Part shown: positions 46,412 to 55,056 of the stretch, piece by piece
Layout of the letters: each line of letters begins with the position of its first letter
Numbering within the stretch: the first letter of the stretch is position 1
Assembly (NCBI RefSeq): GCF_035658495.1
Contig: NZ_CP141944.1
Location: 310,001 to 374,000, forward strand
Direction of reading: 5' to 3'
Source of the DNA: Novosphingobium sp. RL4
Lineage (GTDB): Bacteria; Pseudomonadota; Alphaproteobacteria; Sphingomonadales; Sphingomonadaceae
Length of the DNA: 64,000 bases
Made by a program: the position numbers and the translations under genes
The notes under the pieces: generated by a model
What the model saw: only the letters and a program-made list of their open reading frames with translations
Databases searched by the model: none
What the model was told of the DNA's origin: nothing

Positions 46412-47866
46412 GTGGCCCGGTTCGCAAGGCGCGCCGGGCTGCTCGTGGGGGGATGTCTGATACTGGCGATGCCGGGCGCGCCTGCGCTGGCCGACACCCT
46501 GCGCGACGCGCTCATTGCCGCATACCAGACAAACCCCACGCTTGAATCGGCGCGCGCCCAGCAGCGCGCGACCGACGAGGGCGTGCCGATCGCACGGGCA
46601 GCAGGCCTGCCCAGCGTCAGCACGACGGAAACGTTCGTCAGGAACGTGAAGCAGAGCGAAAATTCGCTGACTGCGCCGTCGAAGATATTCACCGCGGATG
46701 GGCAGCTTGGCGTGCCGATCTATTCGGGCGGCGCGGTGAAGAACCGCATCAAGGCCGCGAAGATCCGCGTCGAGGCCGGACAGGCGGACTTGCGCGCGAC
46801 GGAAGCCTCGATCTTCTCGCAAGTGGTCGCCGCCTACATGGACGTGATCCGCACCGAGGCGATCGTCGGTCTCAACCGCAAGAACGTCAGCGTGCTGGAA
46901 ACCAACCTCCAGGCCACCAGCGATCGTTTCCAGATCGGCGATCTCACCCGCACCGACGTTGCCCAGTCGCAATCACGCCTGGCCGTCGCCCAGAGCGACT
47001 TGCTCACCGCCGAAGCGAACCTCGCCGCCGCGCGGGAGACTTATATCCGCTTCGTCGGCAGGGCACCCGAAACGCTGGAAGCCCCGCCGCCGCTGCCCAA
47101 CCTGCCCACCACGGCCGACGATGCCGCCGCGATCGCACTCGATTCCAACCCCGACCTGATCGGCGCGCGCGAGCGCACCAAGGCGGCGGACAAGGATATT
47201 GACGTCGCCGGGGCCAGCCGCCTGCCCACCTTGCGACTGTTTGGCCAGGGCACCTACAACAATTACTTCAACACGCTGGCGCGCGGCGCTGTGAACGCGA
47301 ACATTTCGCAGAGCGATTCATCCGCGCAGGCCGGGGCGCAGCTGTCGATCCCGATCTTCCAGGGCGGCCTTCCCGCCGCCCAGCGCCGCCAGGCCCAGGC
47401 AACCGCCTCGGCGACGCTGGAACAGGAGATCGCCACCGAGCGTGACGTCATCGCGCAAGTCCGTTCGGCCTATACCTCGTGGAACGCGTCGAACGACCTG
47501 ATCCGATCCTCGCAAGTGGCAGTGGATGCGGCCGCGCTCAGCCTCGAGGGCGTTCGGGCCGAGAACTCGGTGGGCAACCGTACGATTCTCGACATTCTCA
47601 ATGCCGAGCAGGAGCTCCTGAACGCACAGGTCACGCTCGTGACCGCGCGGCGCAATGCCTATGTCGCCGGCTTCACGCTGCTGGCCGCCATGGGCAAGGC
47701 CGAGGCCCGCGATCTCAATCTCGATGGCGGGATTCTCTACGATCCGCAGCTCAACTATGACCGGGTGAAGGGCAAGTTCCTGGATTGGAGCAACGATCCG
47801 GCACCCGTCGCAAAGTCCACCCGCACCGTTGACACGCCGGTGCAGGATGGGAACATTCAGGAATAG
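46412..47866 (+). CDS. tolC: TolC-family outer-membrane channel
   Basis: 484 residues from GTG 46412. Signal peptide ends MPGAPALA. Two OEP repeats with the DTLRDALIAAYQTNPTLESARAQ start, LRATEASIFSQVVAAYMDVIRTEA, DLTRTDVAQSQSRLAVAQ, and ENSVGNRTILDILNAEQELLNAQV; long coiled coils form the periplasmic barrel. Serves type I secretion and RND efflux, and could be the outer-membrane partner of the pump at 14-19 kb (inference). Confidence 0.93.
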   Translation: MARFARRAGLLVGGCLILAMPGAPALADTLRDALIAAYQTNPTLESARAQQRATDEGVPIARAAGLPSVSTTETFVRNVKQSENSLTAPSKIFTADGQLGVPIYSGGAVKNRIKAAKIRVEAGQADLRATEASIFSQVVAAYMDVIRTEAIVGLNRKNVSVLETNLQATSDRFQIGDLTRTDVAQSQSRLAVAQSDLLTAEANLAAARETYIRFVGRAPETLEAPPPLPNLPTTADDAAAIALDSNPDLIGARERTKAADKDIDVAGASRLPTLRLFGQGTYNNYFNTLARGAVNANISQSDSSAQAGAQLSIPIFQGGLPAAQRRQAQATASATLEQEIATERDVIAQVRSAYTSWNASNDLIRSSQVAVDAAALSLEGVRAENSVGNRTILDILNAEQELLNAQVTLVTARRNAYVAGFTLLAAMGKAEARDLNLDGGILYDPQLNYDRVKGKFLDWSNDPAPVAKSTRTVDTPVQDGNIQE

Positions 47867-47872
47867 TGATGT

Positions 47873-47896
47873 CCCGCCTCGAATCGAGGCGGGATT
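47873..47896 (+). terminator. Hairpin between tolC and popZ
   Basis: CCCGCCTCGA / TCGAGGCGGG (47873-47882, 47884-47893) followed by ATTT; a compact G/C stem with a short T run. Confidence 0.6.
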
Positions 47897-47938
47897 TCGC
47901 CGCGTCCGATGGGCGCGCGATCAACAGGGGCTAGAGTC

Positions 47939-48391
47939 ATGCGTCAGAGCGGTGAACCTTCGGTCGAGGAGATTCTCCAGTCGATCAAGCAGGTGATCGC
48001 GCGCGACAATCGCACGGCCGCCAAAGTCGAACGGCAGCGCCGTTCGAACGAAGGCGTCACTGCCGTCATGATCGATGACGAGGATGACGATGTGCTGGAA
48101 CTGGGCGAAACCGCGCAGCTCGCGGCAGATGCCCCCGGCATCGAGGATGAACCCGGCCTGCTGCCGGACCAGGCCCGCAACTCCATGCGGGAATCGCTGG
48201 CCGCGCTTGCCATGCTGTCCGAACCGGGCGTACCCCCGCAGATCGTCCGTTCGGGAGAGACTTCGCTGGAATCGCTCACGCGCGAACTGCTGCGCCCGGC
48301 ATTGGCCGAATGGTTGGACAAGAACCTGCCGCCGATGGTCGAACGCCTCGTCGCCGCCGAAATCGCGCGGATCGTCGGCAAGAAGGGCTGA
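47939..48391 (+). CDS. popZ: PopZ-like pole-organising protein (DUF2497)
   Basis: 150 residues from ATG 47939. N-terminal helix EPSVEEILQSIKQVIARD (7-23), an acidic low-complexity linker (about 44-75), and the C-terminal assembly region LTRELLRPALAEWLDKNLPPMVERLV (113-138) match Caulobacter PopZ. PopZ polymerises at the pole and tethers ParB-parS near the origin. The linker is shorter than in Caulobacter. It follows tolC as in other alphaproteobacteria, but valS is not next to it. Confidence 0.9.
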   Translation: MRQSGEPSVEEILQSIKQVIARDNRTAAKVERQRRSNEGVTAVMIDDEDDDVLELGETAQLAADAPGIEDEPGLLPDQARNSMRESLAALAMLSEPGVPPQIVRSGETSLESLTRELLRPALAEWLDKNLPPMVERLVAAEIARIVGKKG

Positions 48392-48437
48392 GCGTTCGGG
48401 CTGGACCATCGGCCCGCGGCTTCCTACCTTCCGCTCC

Positions 48438-48869
48438 ATGGCAAAACCCGATCCCGCGCTGCTCGATCCCGCGCGTTACCCATTCTCCTGTCGGATCGAA
48501 CCGCGCTTCGGCGACCTCGATCTCAACATGCACATCAACAATGTGGCCATGGCCGGCATGCTGGAGGATGCGCGCGTGCGGTTCTTCCGGGAGGCGGGCG
48601 GTCACAAGCACCTCGCGGGCCTCTCTACGATGGTGGCCAGCATCTCGATCGATTATCTGGGCGAGACTCACTATCCCGATGCCGTGACCGTCCACGGTGC
48701 GATCGAAAAGCTTGGCCGCACCAGCCAGCAGGTCGTGCAAGTGGTGATGCAGGGGGATAGCCCCGTCGTCTTCGCCCGCACGGTGATCGTGATGGTCGGC
48801 CTGGAAGGTCCGGCTCCGCTTACGGACGGATATCTGGAAAATGCCGGACCGTGGATGTTCCGGGCGTGA
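48438..48869 (+). CDS. Hotdog-fold acyl-CoA thioesterase (YbgC-like)
   Basis: 143 residues from ATG 48438. 4HBT signature: [28 protein letters not shown] with the D-x-N-x-H-x-N-N catalytic loop. Hydrolyses an acyl-CoA of unknown chain. The stop overlaps the next start as GTGA. Confidence 0.85.
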   Translation: MAKPDPALLDPARYPFSCRIEPRFGDLDLNMHINNVAMAGMLEDARVRFFREAGGHKHLAGLSTMVASISIDYLGETHYPDAVTVHGAIEKLGRTSQQVVQVVMQGDSPVVFARTVIVMVGLEGPAPLTDGYLENAGPWMFRA

Positions 48870-49240
48870 GTACTTCCGCCGAGGACATCGCCAAGGCATC
48901 CGAAGCCCTCGCCAAGGCGGGCGGTAACGATATCCAGCGCCACATCTTCATCTGCGCCGAACCCCAGAAAGGCGAATGCTGTTCGCCGGAAAAAGGCGCG
49001 GCGGCCTGGAAATACCTCAAGAAGCGGCTCAAGCAACTCGGTCTCGACGGGCGGGGAGGGGTGGCACGCACCAAGGCGGACTGCCTGCGCATCTGCTTCG
49101 CCGGGCCGGTGTCGGTCGTCTGGCCCGACGGAGTCTGGTATCACTCCTGCACGGAAGAGGTGCTGGAGCGGATCATACAGGAGCATCTGATCGGCGGCCG
49201 GCCGGTGGAAGACTACCGTCTGCACCCCCCGCAGGACTGA
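48866..49240 (+). CDS. Thioredoxin-like (2Fe-2S) ferredoxin
   Basis: 124 residues from GTG 48866 (GTGA overlap). Pattern [16 protein letters not shown] ... [23 protein letters not shown] is that of the thioredoxin-like 2Fe-2S ferredoxin family, with cluster cysteines near 30, 39, 73 and 77. Electron carrier; partner unknown. Confidence 0.85.
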   Translation: MSTSAEDIAKASEALAKAGGNDIQRHIFICAEPQKGECCSPEKGAAAWKYLKKRLKQLGLDGRGGVARTKADCLRICFAGPVSVVWPDGVWYHSCTEEVLERIIQEHLIGGRPVEDYRLHPPQD

Positions 49241-49264
49241 CTACCTGCAGACTGACCCTTTCCG

Positions 49265-49567
49265 TCAGGGCGTGTGATCGTCTTCCAGCGGATCAACGAC
49301 AGACTCGTCGTGGCCGGTCCCGCTCGACAGGAAAACCAGTCCCATCAAGGCGGAGGCGAGCAGCATCGTGAATCCGATGCCGAGCGCGGCGGCGATGTAG
49401 AAGTGGACCGAAACCATCCCGTTCGAACGATAGAGCAGGACGACCGAGGCGATCACGAGGGCCAGCGTGACGGTCATCATGTAGCGCATGATGCGAAGAT
49501 AGCGCGCCCAGGCATGAGCGGCCTTTTCCGGGTCATCGAGAGGCGAGCGGGGTATCATCGGCTCCAT
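49265..49567 (-). CDS. Small two-helix membrane protein, unknown
   Basis: 100 residues. Two hydrophobic segments (MMTVTLALVIASVVLLY and FYIAAALGIGFTMLLASALMGLVFL) with acidic ends. It resembles uncharacterised sphingomonad inner-membrane proteins. Convergent with the ferredoxin gene. The 49568-49741 gap has no gene. Confidence 0.65.
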   Translation of the reverse strand: MEPMIPRSPLDDPEKAAHAWARYLRIMRYMMTVTLALVIASVVLLYRSNGMVSVHFYIAAALGIGFTMLLASALMGLVFLSSGTGHDESVVDPLEDDHTP

Positions 49568-49741
49568 GTGAGGCTTCCGGCCGCACCGGGCAAGAGCCTG
49601 TCTGCACCCTTTCGGGAATCCGCCCGGGCATGGCCGAAGTGGCAGAGCGCCAAGGCCTGTGTTATTCTGCCTGCGAAGACCTCGTCCGAACGAGGCTTCA
49701 CGCCTTAACAGGGGCCAGATTCACGAAGGGAGATTGCGACG

Positions 49742-50167
49742 ATGACGATCGGGCATATCATCGAAGGCCGTGAAACCGTTCTAACCTGCCAAGTGACATG
49801 CACCGTCAGTGAGGCGGCGGGAATACTCGCCGATCGCCGGATAGGTGCGCTACCGATTCTCGACGGCGAGAAGCTCGTCGGCATCTTTTCCGAACGCGAC
49901 GTGATCTACCGCCTGCGGGAATTCGGACCGCGCATGCTGGAAATGACGGTCGGCGATGTCATGACCACGCCGCCCTTGACCGTGGAACCTTCCGGCTCGG
50001 CTCTCGCCGCTCTCGCCCTCATGACCCGGCGCCGCATCCGCCATCTGCCGGTGATGGAAGGCGATCGCATGGTCGGCTTCGTTTCGATCGGCGACATCGT
50101 GAAGTACAGGATAGACAAGGTGGAATCCGAAGCCGCGGCCATGCGCGACTATATCCAGATGGCATAG
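49742..50167 (+). CDS. CBS-domain protein
   Basis: 141 residues made of one tandem CBS pair (GRETVLTCQVTCTVSEAAGILADRRIGALPI; TVGDVMTTPPLTVEPSGSALAALALMTRRRIRHLPVM). CBS pairs bind adenine nucleotides and regulate partner proteins; no catalytic domain is attached. Monocistronic. Confidence 0.88.
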   Translation: MTIGHIIEGRETVLTCQVTCTVSEAAGILADRRIGALPILDGEKLVGIFSERDVIYRLREFGPRMLEMTVGDVMTTPPLTVEPSGSALAALALMTRRRIRHLPVMEGDRMVGFVSIGDIVKYRIDKVESEAAAMRDYIQMA

Positions 50168-50249
50168 CCCCTGACGGGCCAGGCCGGATTCCTTCACGCG
50201 GCGTACCGCGAACCTTGCCGGGCAGGGCGGGGAGGCCTACATCCGGGCC

Positions 50250-50582
50250 ATGGATCAGCAAACCGTCACACTCAGCCCTTCGGCGGCCTCGCGCGTCGCC
50301 ACGATTGCCGAAAAGCAAGGCAAGCCGGCGATTCTTCGCCTCTCGGTAGAAGGCGGCGGCTGCTCGGGGTTCCAATACAAGTTCGGCCTCGCCGAAGCCC
50401 CCGAAGCCGACGACACCGTGGCCGAGACCGATGGCGTGCGCCTGCTGGTGGATTCGGTTAGTCTGGATCTCGTCAGCGGCTGCGTGGTGGACTACGTCGA
50501 ATCGCTTGGCGGCGCGGCATTCCGGGTCGAAAACCCCAATGCCGCCGCAGGCTGCGGATGCGGATCAAGCTTCTCCGTATGA
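50250..50582 (+). CDS. erpA: A-type Fe-S carrier (ErpA/IscA family)
   Basis: 110 residues. Conserved cysteines at 38 (GGGCSGFQYKF) and in the C-terminal C-G-C-G (102 and 104). Delivers Fe-S clusters to apoproteins. No isc or suf genes are adjacent. Its stop overlaps the xthA start (ATGA), an arrangement common in alphaproteobacteria. Confidence 0.92.
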   Translation: MDQQTVTLSPSAASRVATIAEKQGKPAILRLSVEGGGCSGFQYKFGLAEAPEADDTVAETDGVRLLVDSVSLDLVSGCVVDYVESLGGAAFRVENPNAAAGCGCGSSFSV

Positions 50583-51355
50583 AGAAGATCGCCACGTTCA
50601 ACATCAACGGCGTCAAGGCGCGCCTGCCCCGTCTGCTCGAATGGCTGGAGGAAACCCGGCCCGCGGTCGCCTGCCTTCAGGAGATCAAGAGCCAGGACGA
50701 AGGCTTCCCGATCGCCGAGTTCGAGAAGATCGGCTACAAGGGCATCTGGCACGGCCAGAAGGGTTTCAACGGCGTCGCCATTCTTGCCGATGGCGAAATG
50801 CCGGTCGAAGTGCAGCGCGGCCTGGCGGGAGAGCCCGAGGACGAGCATTCGCGCTACCTGGAAGCGGACGTGTTCGGCCTCAGGGTGGTGTGCATCTACC
50901 TTCCCAACGGCAATCCGGTGCCCGGTCCCAAGTTCGACTACAAGCTGCGCTGGATGGAGCGCCTGCGCCGCCGCATGGACGCGATCCGGGCCGAGGAAGT
51001 CCCGGCAATCGTAACCGGCGACTTTAACGTAATTCCCACGGACCAGGATGTCTGGTCTCCGCCGGCCATGGCAGCCGATGCCCTGATGCAGCCGGAATCG
51101 CGCGATGCCTATTTCCGCCTGCTCGGCGATGGCTGGACCGATGCCATTGCCACCCATTACCCGCGCGGCGGGGTCTGGACCTTCTGGGACTATCAGGCCG
51201 GGGCCTGGCAGCGCGACCATGGCTTCCGCATCGACCATGCGCTGCTTTCGCCCGAACTGGCGGACCGCCTCGTCTCCTGCGGTGTCGACAAGGCCTATCG
51301 CGGCCGGGAGAAGGCCAGCGACCACACGCCGGTATGGGTACAGCTCAGGGACTGA
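50579..51355 (+). CDS. xthA: Exodeoxyribonuclease III (AP endonuclease)
   Basis: 258 residues from ATG 50579. Motifs FNINGVKARLPRLLEWL, LQEIKSQDEGFP (catalytic Glu), VTGDFNVIP, GVWTFWDYQAGAWQRDHGFRIDHALLS and KASDHTPVWVQL are all in place. Repairs abasic sites and trims 3' ends. Cytoplasmic; coupled with erpA. Confidence 0.96.
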   Translation: MKKIATFNINGVKARLPRLLEWLEETRPAVACLQEIKSQDEGFPIAEFEKIGYKGIWHGQKGFNGVAILADGEMPVEVQRGLAGEPEDEHSRYLEADVFGLRVVCIYLPNGNPVPGPKFDYKLRWMERLRRRMDAIRAEEVPAIVTGDFNVIPTDQDVWSPPAMAADALMQPESRDAYFRLLGDGWTDAIATHYPRGGVWTFWDYQAGAWQRDHGFRIDHALLSPELADRLVSCGVDKAYRGREKASDHTPVWVQLRD

Positions 51356-51379
51356 GCTTCCCGCCAGCCCGCCAGATAC

Positions 51380-51430
51380 GACGAGGGGAGCGAAAGCGGT
51401 GCCTGTTGCACCGGTTTCGCTCCCCTCGTC
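51380..51430. terminator. Very long hairpin shared by xthA and the cell-wall hydrolase gene
   Basis: A 23-bp stem (51380-51402 with 51408-51430) with a single mismatch and a 5-nt loop, located between the convergent xthA and SleB-like genes. ATTTC follows on the plus strand. It is exceptionally stable; bidirectional termination is the likely role. Confidence 0.65.
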
Positions 51431-51477
51431 ATTTCAGCGATAGGGCCTGCGGGGCCCTGGAGCCTCGTGCCGGACGA

Positions 51478-52134
51478 TCAACGATAGAAGATGTGATTGT
51501 CCACGCGCGCCAGCTTGGTGAGGCGCCAGTTCGGCTCGACACGGGCCGCGTGGAAGAACAGCGCGCCGCTGACCGGGCTCTTCCAGCTCTTCTCGACAGC
51601 GATCTTGGCCACTGCCACCGCTTCACGCCAGCCCGAGGACTTCTCGCGAACCTTGGGCATCTTCTTGCCCTGCACGAAGGAGAACTGCGAAGGCTGATAG
51701 ACCACGCCGCAGTAGCTGGCGGGAAAACGGCCGGACTCAGAGCGATCGATGATCACGCGGCCAACTGCAAGCTGGCCTTCGAGCGTTTCACCGCGCGCTT
51801 CGAAATAGATCGCGCTTGCAAGGCAGCGCATCTCGCGGCTCAGCGTACCGGGCACCGACTGCTGCGCAACGAGCTGCGCAAGCGTTTCGGCGTCGACGGG
51901 CGAATCCTGGGTGTCGTCTTCGTCGGCAACGCTTGCCGTTTCGGCATCGGCGCCTTCCGCGGAGGGGAGGGGCTGGACGACCGGCTGCGATACGAAGATC
52001 GGGTCGAGGTTCGATTGAGCCTGGACCAGAACCGGTGCCAAAGCCGCGGCGCCCGAACCCTGCGCGCCGAATAGGGTTGTCAAAACCGTAGCGGCCAGCG
52101 CAACCGCGCTAGCCCACTGAACTTTGCTTCGCAT
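51478..52134 (-). CDS. SleB-family cell-wall hydrolase
   Basis: 218 residues; ATG 52134 preferred over a TTG one codon upstream. A signal segment at 10-30, then a linker, then the Hydrolase_2 domain: MRCLASAIYFEARGETLEGQLAVGRVIIDR with the catalytic Glu, SYCGVVYQPSQFSFV, GALFFHAARVEPNW. Related to the spore-cortex enzyme SleB; in Gram-negative bacteria it acts as a lytic enzyme on peptidoglycan. Probably periplasmic. Confidence 0.88.
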   Translation of the reverse strand: MRSKVQWASAVALAATVLTTLFGAQGSGAAALAPVLVQAQSNLDPIFVSQPVVQPLPSAEGADAETASVADEDDTQDSPVDAETLAQLVAQQSVPGTLSREMRCLASAIYFEARGETLEGQLAVGRVIIDRSESGRFPASYCGVVYQPSQFSFVQGKKMPKVREKSSGWREAVAVAKIAVEKSWKSPVSGALFFHAARVEPNWRLTKLARVDNHIFYR

Positions 52135-52326
52135 CAAATCTAGTCAAAGGCGGTGAACCAGTCCGACGCAGGCGGGAACCGAATGCCTCAAGAGGCGTTC
52201 ACTTCCAGACGAACCTGCCGACGATTCCCCGTCTGCGTGCTAGCCGGGCTGGCCGAAATGCTGCCCGAGCCGCTTCCGCGTGTGCGAAAGGGCAATTAGC
52301 TTGCATGGCCTGCAAGTCAACACAGT

Positions 52327-52659
52327 TTATTCACCATGCCCGATGAAGCGTTCGGGCTTCGCGACGTCCAGTTCAACGACCCAAAGATCGGGGTCCTGTT
52401 CTCCGCGGTGTGCGACATACTCCGAAAATGCGAGTCTTTCGGCGGGATCCTCCCGGCGCGTGCAGTGCCAGGCGCGGGTTCCGTCCAGTTGCGGCATGCG
52501 TTCATAAGCCCGCGCGTCCCGTCCATTCTCGAGCAGGACGAGCATGATCGTCCCGGCGTCGCGCTCACCCTTGCTCAGGACCATGCCAAAGCCGCCCGCA
52601 GCCTCCACGCTGCGAATGAGGCCCGATACTTCGAGATGGGCGGGAAGGCGGGCGTCCAT
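52327..52659 (-). CDS. DUF1491 family protein
   Basis: 110 residues: LPAHLEVSGLIRSVEAAGGFGMVLSKGERDAGTIMLVL and DPDLWVVELDVAKPERFI are the family's signature segments. Function unknown; conserved in Sphingomonadales and Rhizobiales. Follows the thioesterase gene by 3 bp, so they are co-transcribed. Confidence 0.87.
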   Translation of the reverse strand: MDARLPAHLEVSGLIRSVEAAGGFGMVLSKGERDAGTIMLVLLENGRDARAYERMPQLDGTRAWHCTRREDPAERLAFSEYVAHRGEQDPDLWVVELDVAKPERFIGHGE

Positions 52660-52662
52660 CGC

Positions 52663-53148
52663 TCAGGCCGTTCCCGAATAGCCGGGCAACCCCGAAAGCG
52701 CGATCCGCGAGCGCATGAAGGTACCGGTTCCCCGGCCAACCTCGTCGCCTTCTTCATCGATCAATCGCGATTCCGCCACCAGTACCCGGCGACGGCCGCT
52801 GACCCAGCGTCCCTCCGCCACGATGGTACCGCCCTTGATGGGCTTGCTGAGCAGCAGGTTGAAGGACGTTGTCAGCAGGAAGCGATCCGTGACCAGGGTG
52901 TTGGCGGCGTAGAAGGCCGCATCGTCCAGCATCTTGAAGTAGATCGTTCCATGCGCGGCCCCGGCTGCATGGAAGCAGTCCGGTTCCACGTGAAACGTGA
53001 TGCGGGCAAGGCCCTCTCCGGGAACGTCCAGACGTGACCGGAACATGCTGTTGATCGGCGCCGAGGCGTAGAGACCTTCCAGCGCCCGCCAGTGAAGACC
53101 GGCGCCGGACACGTCCGAGGCGCCGGCATCCAATTCCTCAGGCGGCAT
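52663..53148 (-). CDS. PaaI-type hotdog thioesterase
   Basis: 161 residues from ATG 53148, overlapping the ptsN stop by 11 bp. The hotdog core is visible (HGTIYFKMLDDAAFYAANTLVTDRFLLTTSFNLLLSKPIKGGTIVAEGRWVSG). Likely cleaves a thioester of unknown acyl group. The gene carries a parS site in its coding sequence. Confidence 0.82.
   Translation of the reverse strand: MPPEELDAGASDVSGAGLHWRALEGLYASAPINSMFRSRLDVPGEGLARITFHVEPDCFHAAGAAHGTIYFKMLDDAAFYAANTLVTDRFLLTTSFNLLLSKPIKGGTIVAEGRWVSGRRRVLVAESRLIDEEGDEVGRGTGTFMRSRIALSGLPGYSGTA
52983..52996. promoter_or_regulatory. parS site (ParB-binding centromere)
   Basis: GTTCCACGTGAAAC matches GTTNCACGTGAAAC at every position (13 of 14 to the strict GTTTCACGTGAAAC). 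It lies about 5.1 kb from oriC, within the thioesterase gene. parS sites cluster within about 10 kb of the origin in many bacteria, including Caulobacter. Confidence 0.82.
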
Positions 53149-53599
53149 CGCGGTCGATGACGTTGCTGAGCAGGCTGTAGAGCGCTTCCGGTCCCGGTGC
53201 GTCGATAAGCGCCTCGTGCATGCGTTCGTCACGCATCATGCGCGAGATCGCGGCGAGGGCATGAAGGTGCGTGGCACCGGCATTCTCGGGCGAGAGCAGG
53301 CCGAAGACGAGATCGACCGGCACACCATCGGCGGAATCGAATTCCACCGGCGCGCCGAGCCGCATCACCACGGCAACGGGACGGCCGAGGCCCGAAATAC
53401 GGGCATGGGGAATGGCGACACGACGACCGAAGCCGGTGCTGCCCAGTTCCTCACGCTCGATGATTCGCGCAAGAACGGTTTCGCGATCGAGGTGATAGAC
53501 CTCGGCGAAAAGATCGGCGAGCGCGCCGAGAATGACTTGCTTGCTGTCTGCGCTGGAAGTGACGACTGCGTCAGGCAACAGGGTAAAAAGACTGCTCAT
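53138..53599 (-). CDS. ptsN: PTS IIA-like nitrogen regulatory protein
   Basis: 153 residues from ATG 53599; a TTG 12 codons upstream is less likely. EIIA-Ntr fold with phospho-His65 (RRVAIPHARISGL) and a C-terminal helix region (GATHLHALAAISRMMRDERMH). Accepts phosphate from NPr in the nitrogen PTS and regulates carbon/nitrogen and potassium homeostasis. Lies 128 bp after hpf, the usual neighbour. Confidence 0.93.
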   Translation of the reverse strand: MSSLFTLLPDAVVTSSADSKQVILGALADLFAEVYHLDRETVLARIIEREELGSTGFGRRVAIPHARISGLGRPVAVVMRLGAPVEFDSADGVPVDLVFGLLSPENAGATHLHALAAISRMMRDERMHEALIDAPGPEALYSLLSNVIDRDAA

Positions 53600-53649
53600 C
53601 TGCGTTTCTGATTCTGGCCCAAAATCGGTTGCCAATACTTAAACGTCCA

Positions 53650-53698
53650 TAACCCCCGGAAAACCGGGGGTTACTTCCTTCTTCTTCAATAAGAAGTA
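53650..53698. other. Tandem hairpins between hpf and ptsN
   Basis: A perfect 10-bp stem TAACCCCCGG / CCGGGGGTTA with an AAAA loop (53650-53673), followed by CTTCTT-CAAT-AAGAAG (53681-53696). Possible processing or partial termination sites within the hpf-ptsN transcript. Confidence 0.5.
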
Positions 53699-53727
53699 TA
53701 GACGCCGGATCGGTGTGGCGGTCGGCG

Positions 53728-54297
53728 TCAGTGCGGTTCGACCCAGCCAATCGAACCGTCGCCGCGGCGGTAAACCATATTATGGCGTCCGGTGCCAGCG
53801 TTTTTGAACAGAAGCGCGGTCGTATTGCGCAAGTCCAGCATCATCACCGCATCCGAAACGGTAGCTTCGGGAACGTCCACGCGGGTTTCGGCGATCACCA
53901 CGGGTGCGTCCGCGTCGAAATCATCTTCGACTTCAACGGTAGGCTCTTCGAAGATGGTGTAGGCCGCTTCCTCGATCGCCACGGCGTGCGCGATCTGCTC
54001 GTGCCGATCCTTGAGACGACGCTTGTAGCGACGAAGCTGCTTGTCGATCTTCTCCGCCGCCTGATCGAAGGAGAGGTGGGCATCCTGCGCAAGGCCGGTG
54101 CCCTTGAGTACGAGATTCTGCATCACATGCATGATGATATCGCAGCGGAACGATCCGGCAGGTGCTCGACCGAAAGTGACCTGCGACGACAAGGCGCGAT
54201 TGAAATACTTGTCGATGATGGCGGTCAATCGCTCCTCGGTGTGGATCTGCAGGGCTTCACCGGTGTCGACCTGATGGCCGGAAACGCGGATGTCCAT
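53728..54297 (-). CDS. hpf: Long-form hibernation-promoting factor
   Basis: 189 residues. The N-terminal RaiA domain (SGHQVDTGEALQIHTEERLTAIIDKYFNRAL ... DAHLSFDQAAEKIDKQLRRYKRRLKDRHE) and C-terminal domain (MLDLRNTTALLFKNAGTGRHNMVYRRGDGSIGWVEPH) make the long HPF that dimerises ribosomes into 100S particles in stationary phase. Followed by ptsN. Confidence 0.95.
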   Translation of the reverse strand: MDIRVSGHQVDTGEALQIHTEERLTAIIDKYFNRALSSQVTFGRAPAGSFRCDIIMHVMQNLVLKGTGLAQDAHLSFDQAAEKIDKQLRRYKRRLKDRHEQIAHAVAIEEAAYTIFEEPTVEVEDDFDADAPVVIAETRVDVPEATVSDAVMMLDLRNTTALLFKNAGTGRHNMVYRRGDGSIGWVEPH

Positions 54298-54322
54298 GGG
54301 CGATTACTCCTCTGCTGTGAAT

Positions 54323-55006
54323 TCAGGCGCCCCAGAGCGGGGCATCGACCGACTTCAGGAATTCGGCGTGGATGCTGAGTTCCTCCTCGGTCGCCGCGTG
54401 GGGCCGCGGTTGACGGAAGGGTCGGTCCTTGCGAACAAGAATCCTTGCTTCCGACACGATATCGGCGGTTTCCGCGACGAGTTCGAGACCGATCTGGCGA
54501 CCGCCGCGAAGCTCGACATAGACCTGCGCGAGCAGCTCGGCGTCTAGCAAGGCGCCGTGCTTGGTACGATGACTTCGATCAATTCCGTAGCGCGTGCAAA
54601 GCGCATCGAGCGACAGCTTGGCGCCCGGATGGCGGACTTTGGCCAGGGCCACGGTATCCACCATGCGCGCGCGGCTCACCTCGGGATGCCCGCAGAGCGC
54701 CAGTTCGGCGTTGATGAAGTTGAAGTCGAACGCGGCATTGTGCGCGATCATCGGGCTGTCCTCGATGAAAGCGAGGAATTCCTCTGCGCACTGGGCGAAA
54801 AGCGGCTTGTCGGACAGGAAAGCGTCCGACAGGCCATGAACGGCTTCCGCCTCTGCAGGCATGCCGCGTTCTGGATTGAAATAGGCGTGATAGCTTTGAC
54901 CGGTAGGCACCCGGTTGACCATCTCGATGCAGCCGATCTCCACCATCCGGTCCCCGCTCTTGGGGTCGAAACCTGTGGTTTCGGTATCGAAGATGATCTC
55001 TCTCAT
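54323..55006 (-). CDS. dnaQ: DNA polymerase III epsilon subunit (3'-5' exonuclease)
   Basis: 227 residues from ATG 55006. DEDDh motifs: FDTETTGFD (6-14), HNAAFDFNFI, and HGALLDAELLAQVY with the H-x(4)-D. Proofreads replication as part of the Pol III core. Last gene of the minus-strand run ppsR-maf-aroE-coaE-dnaQ next to oriC. Confidence 0.95.
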   Translation of the reverse strand: MREIIFDTETTGFDPKSGDRMVEIGCIEMVNRVPTGQSYHAYFNPERGMPAEAEAVHGLSDAFLSDKPLFAQCAEEFLAFIEDSPMIAHNAAFDFNFINAELALCGHPEVSRARMVDTVALAKVRHPGAKLSLDALCTRYGIDRSHRTKHGALLDAELLAQVYVELRGGRQIGLELVAETADIVSEARILVRKDRPFRQPRPHAATEEELSIHAEFLKSVDAPLWGA

Positions 55007-55056
55007 CCCTCTCCATATCTGCCTGCCGGACCCACTTCGCAAGGCCCTGAAGGCGA

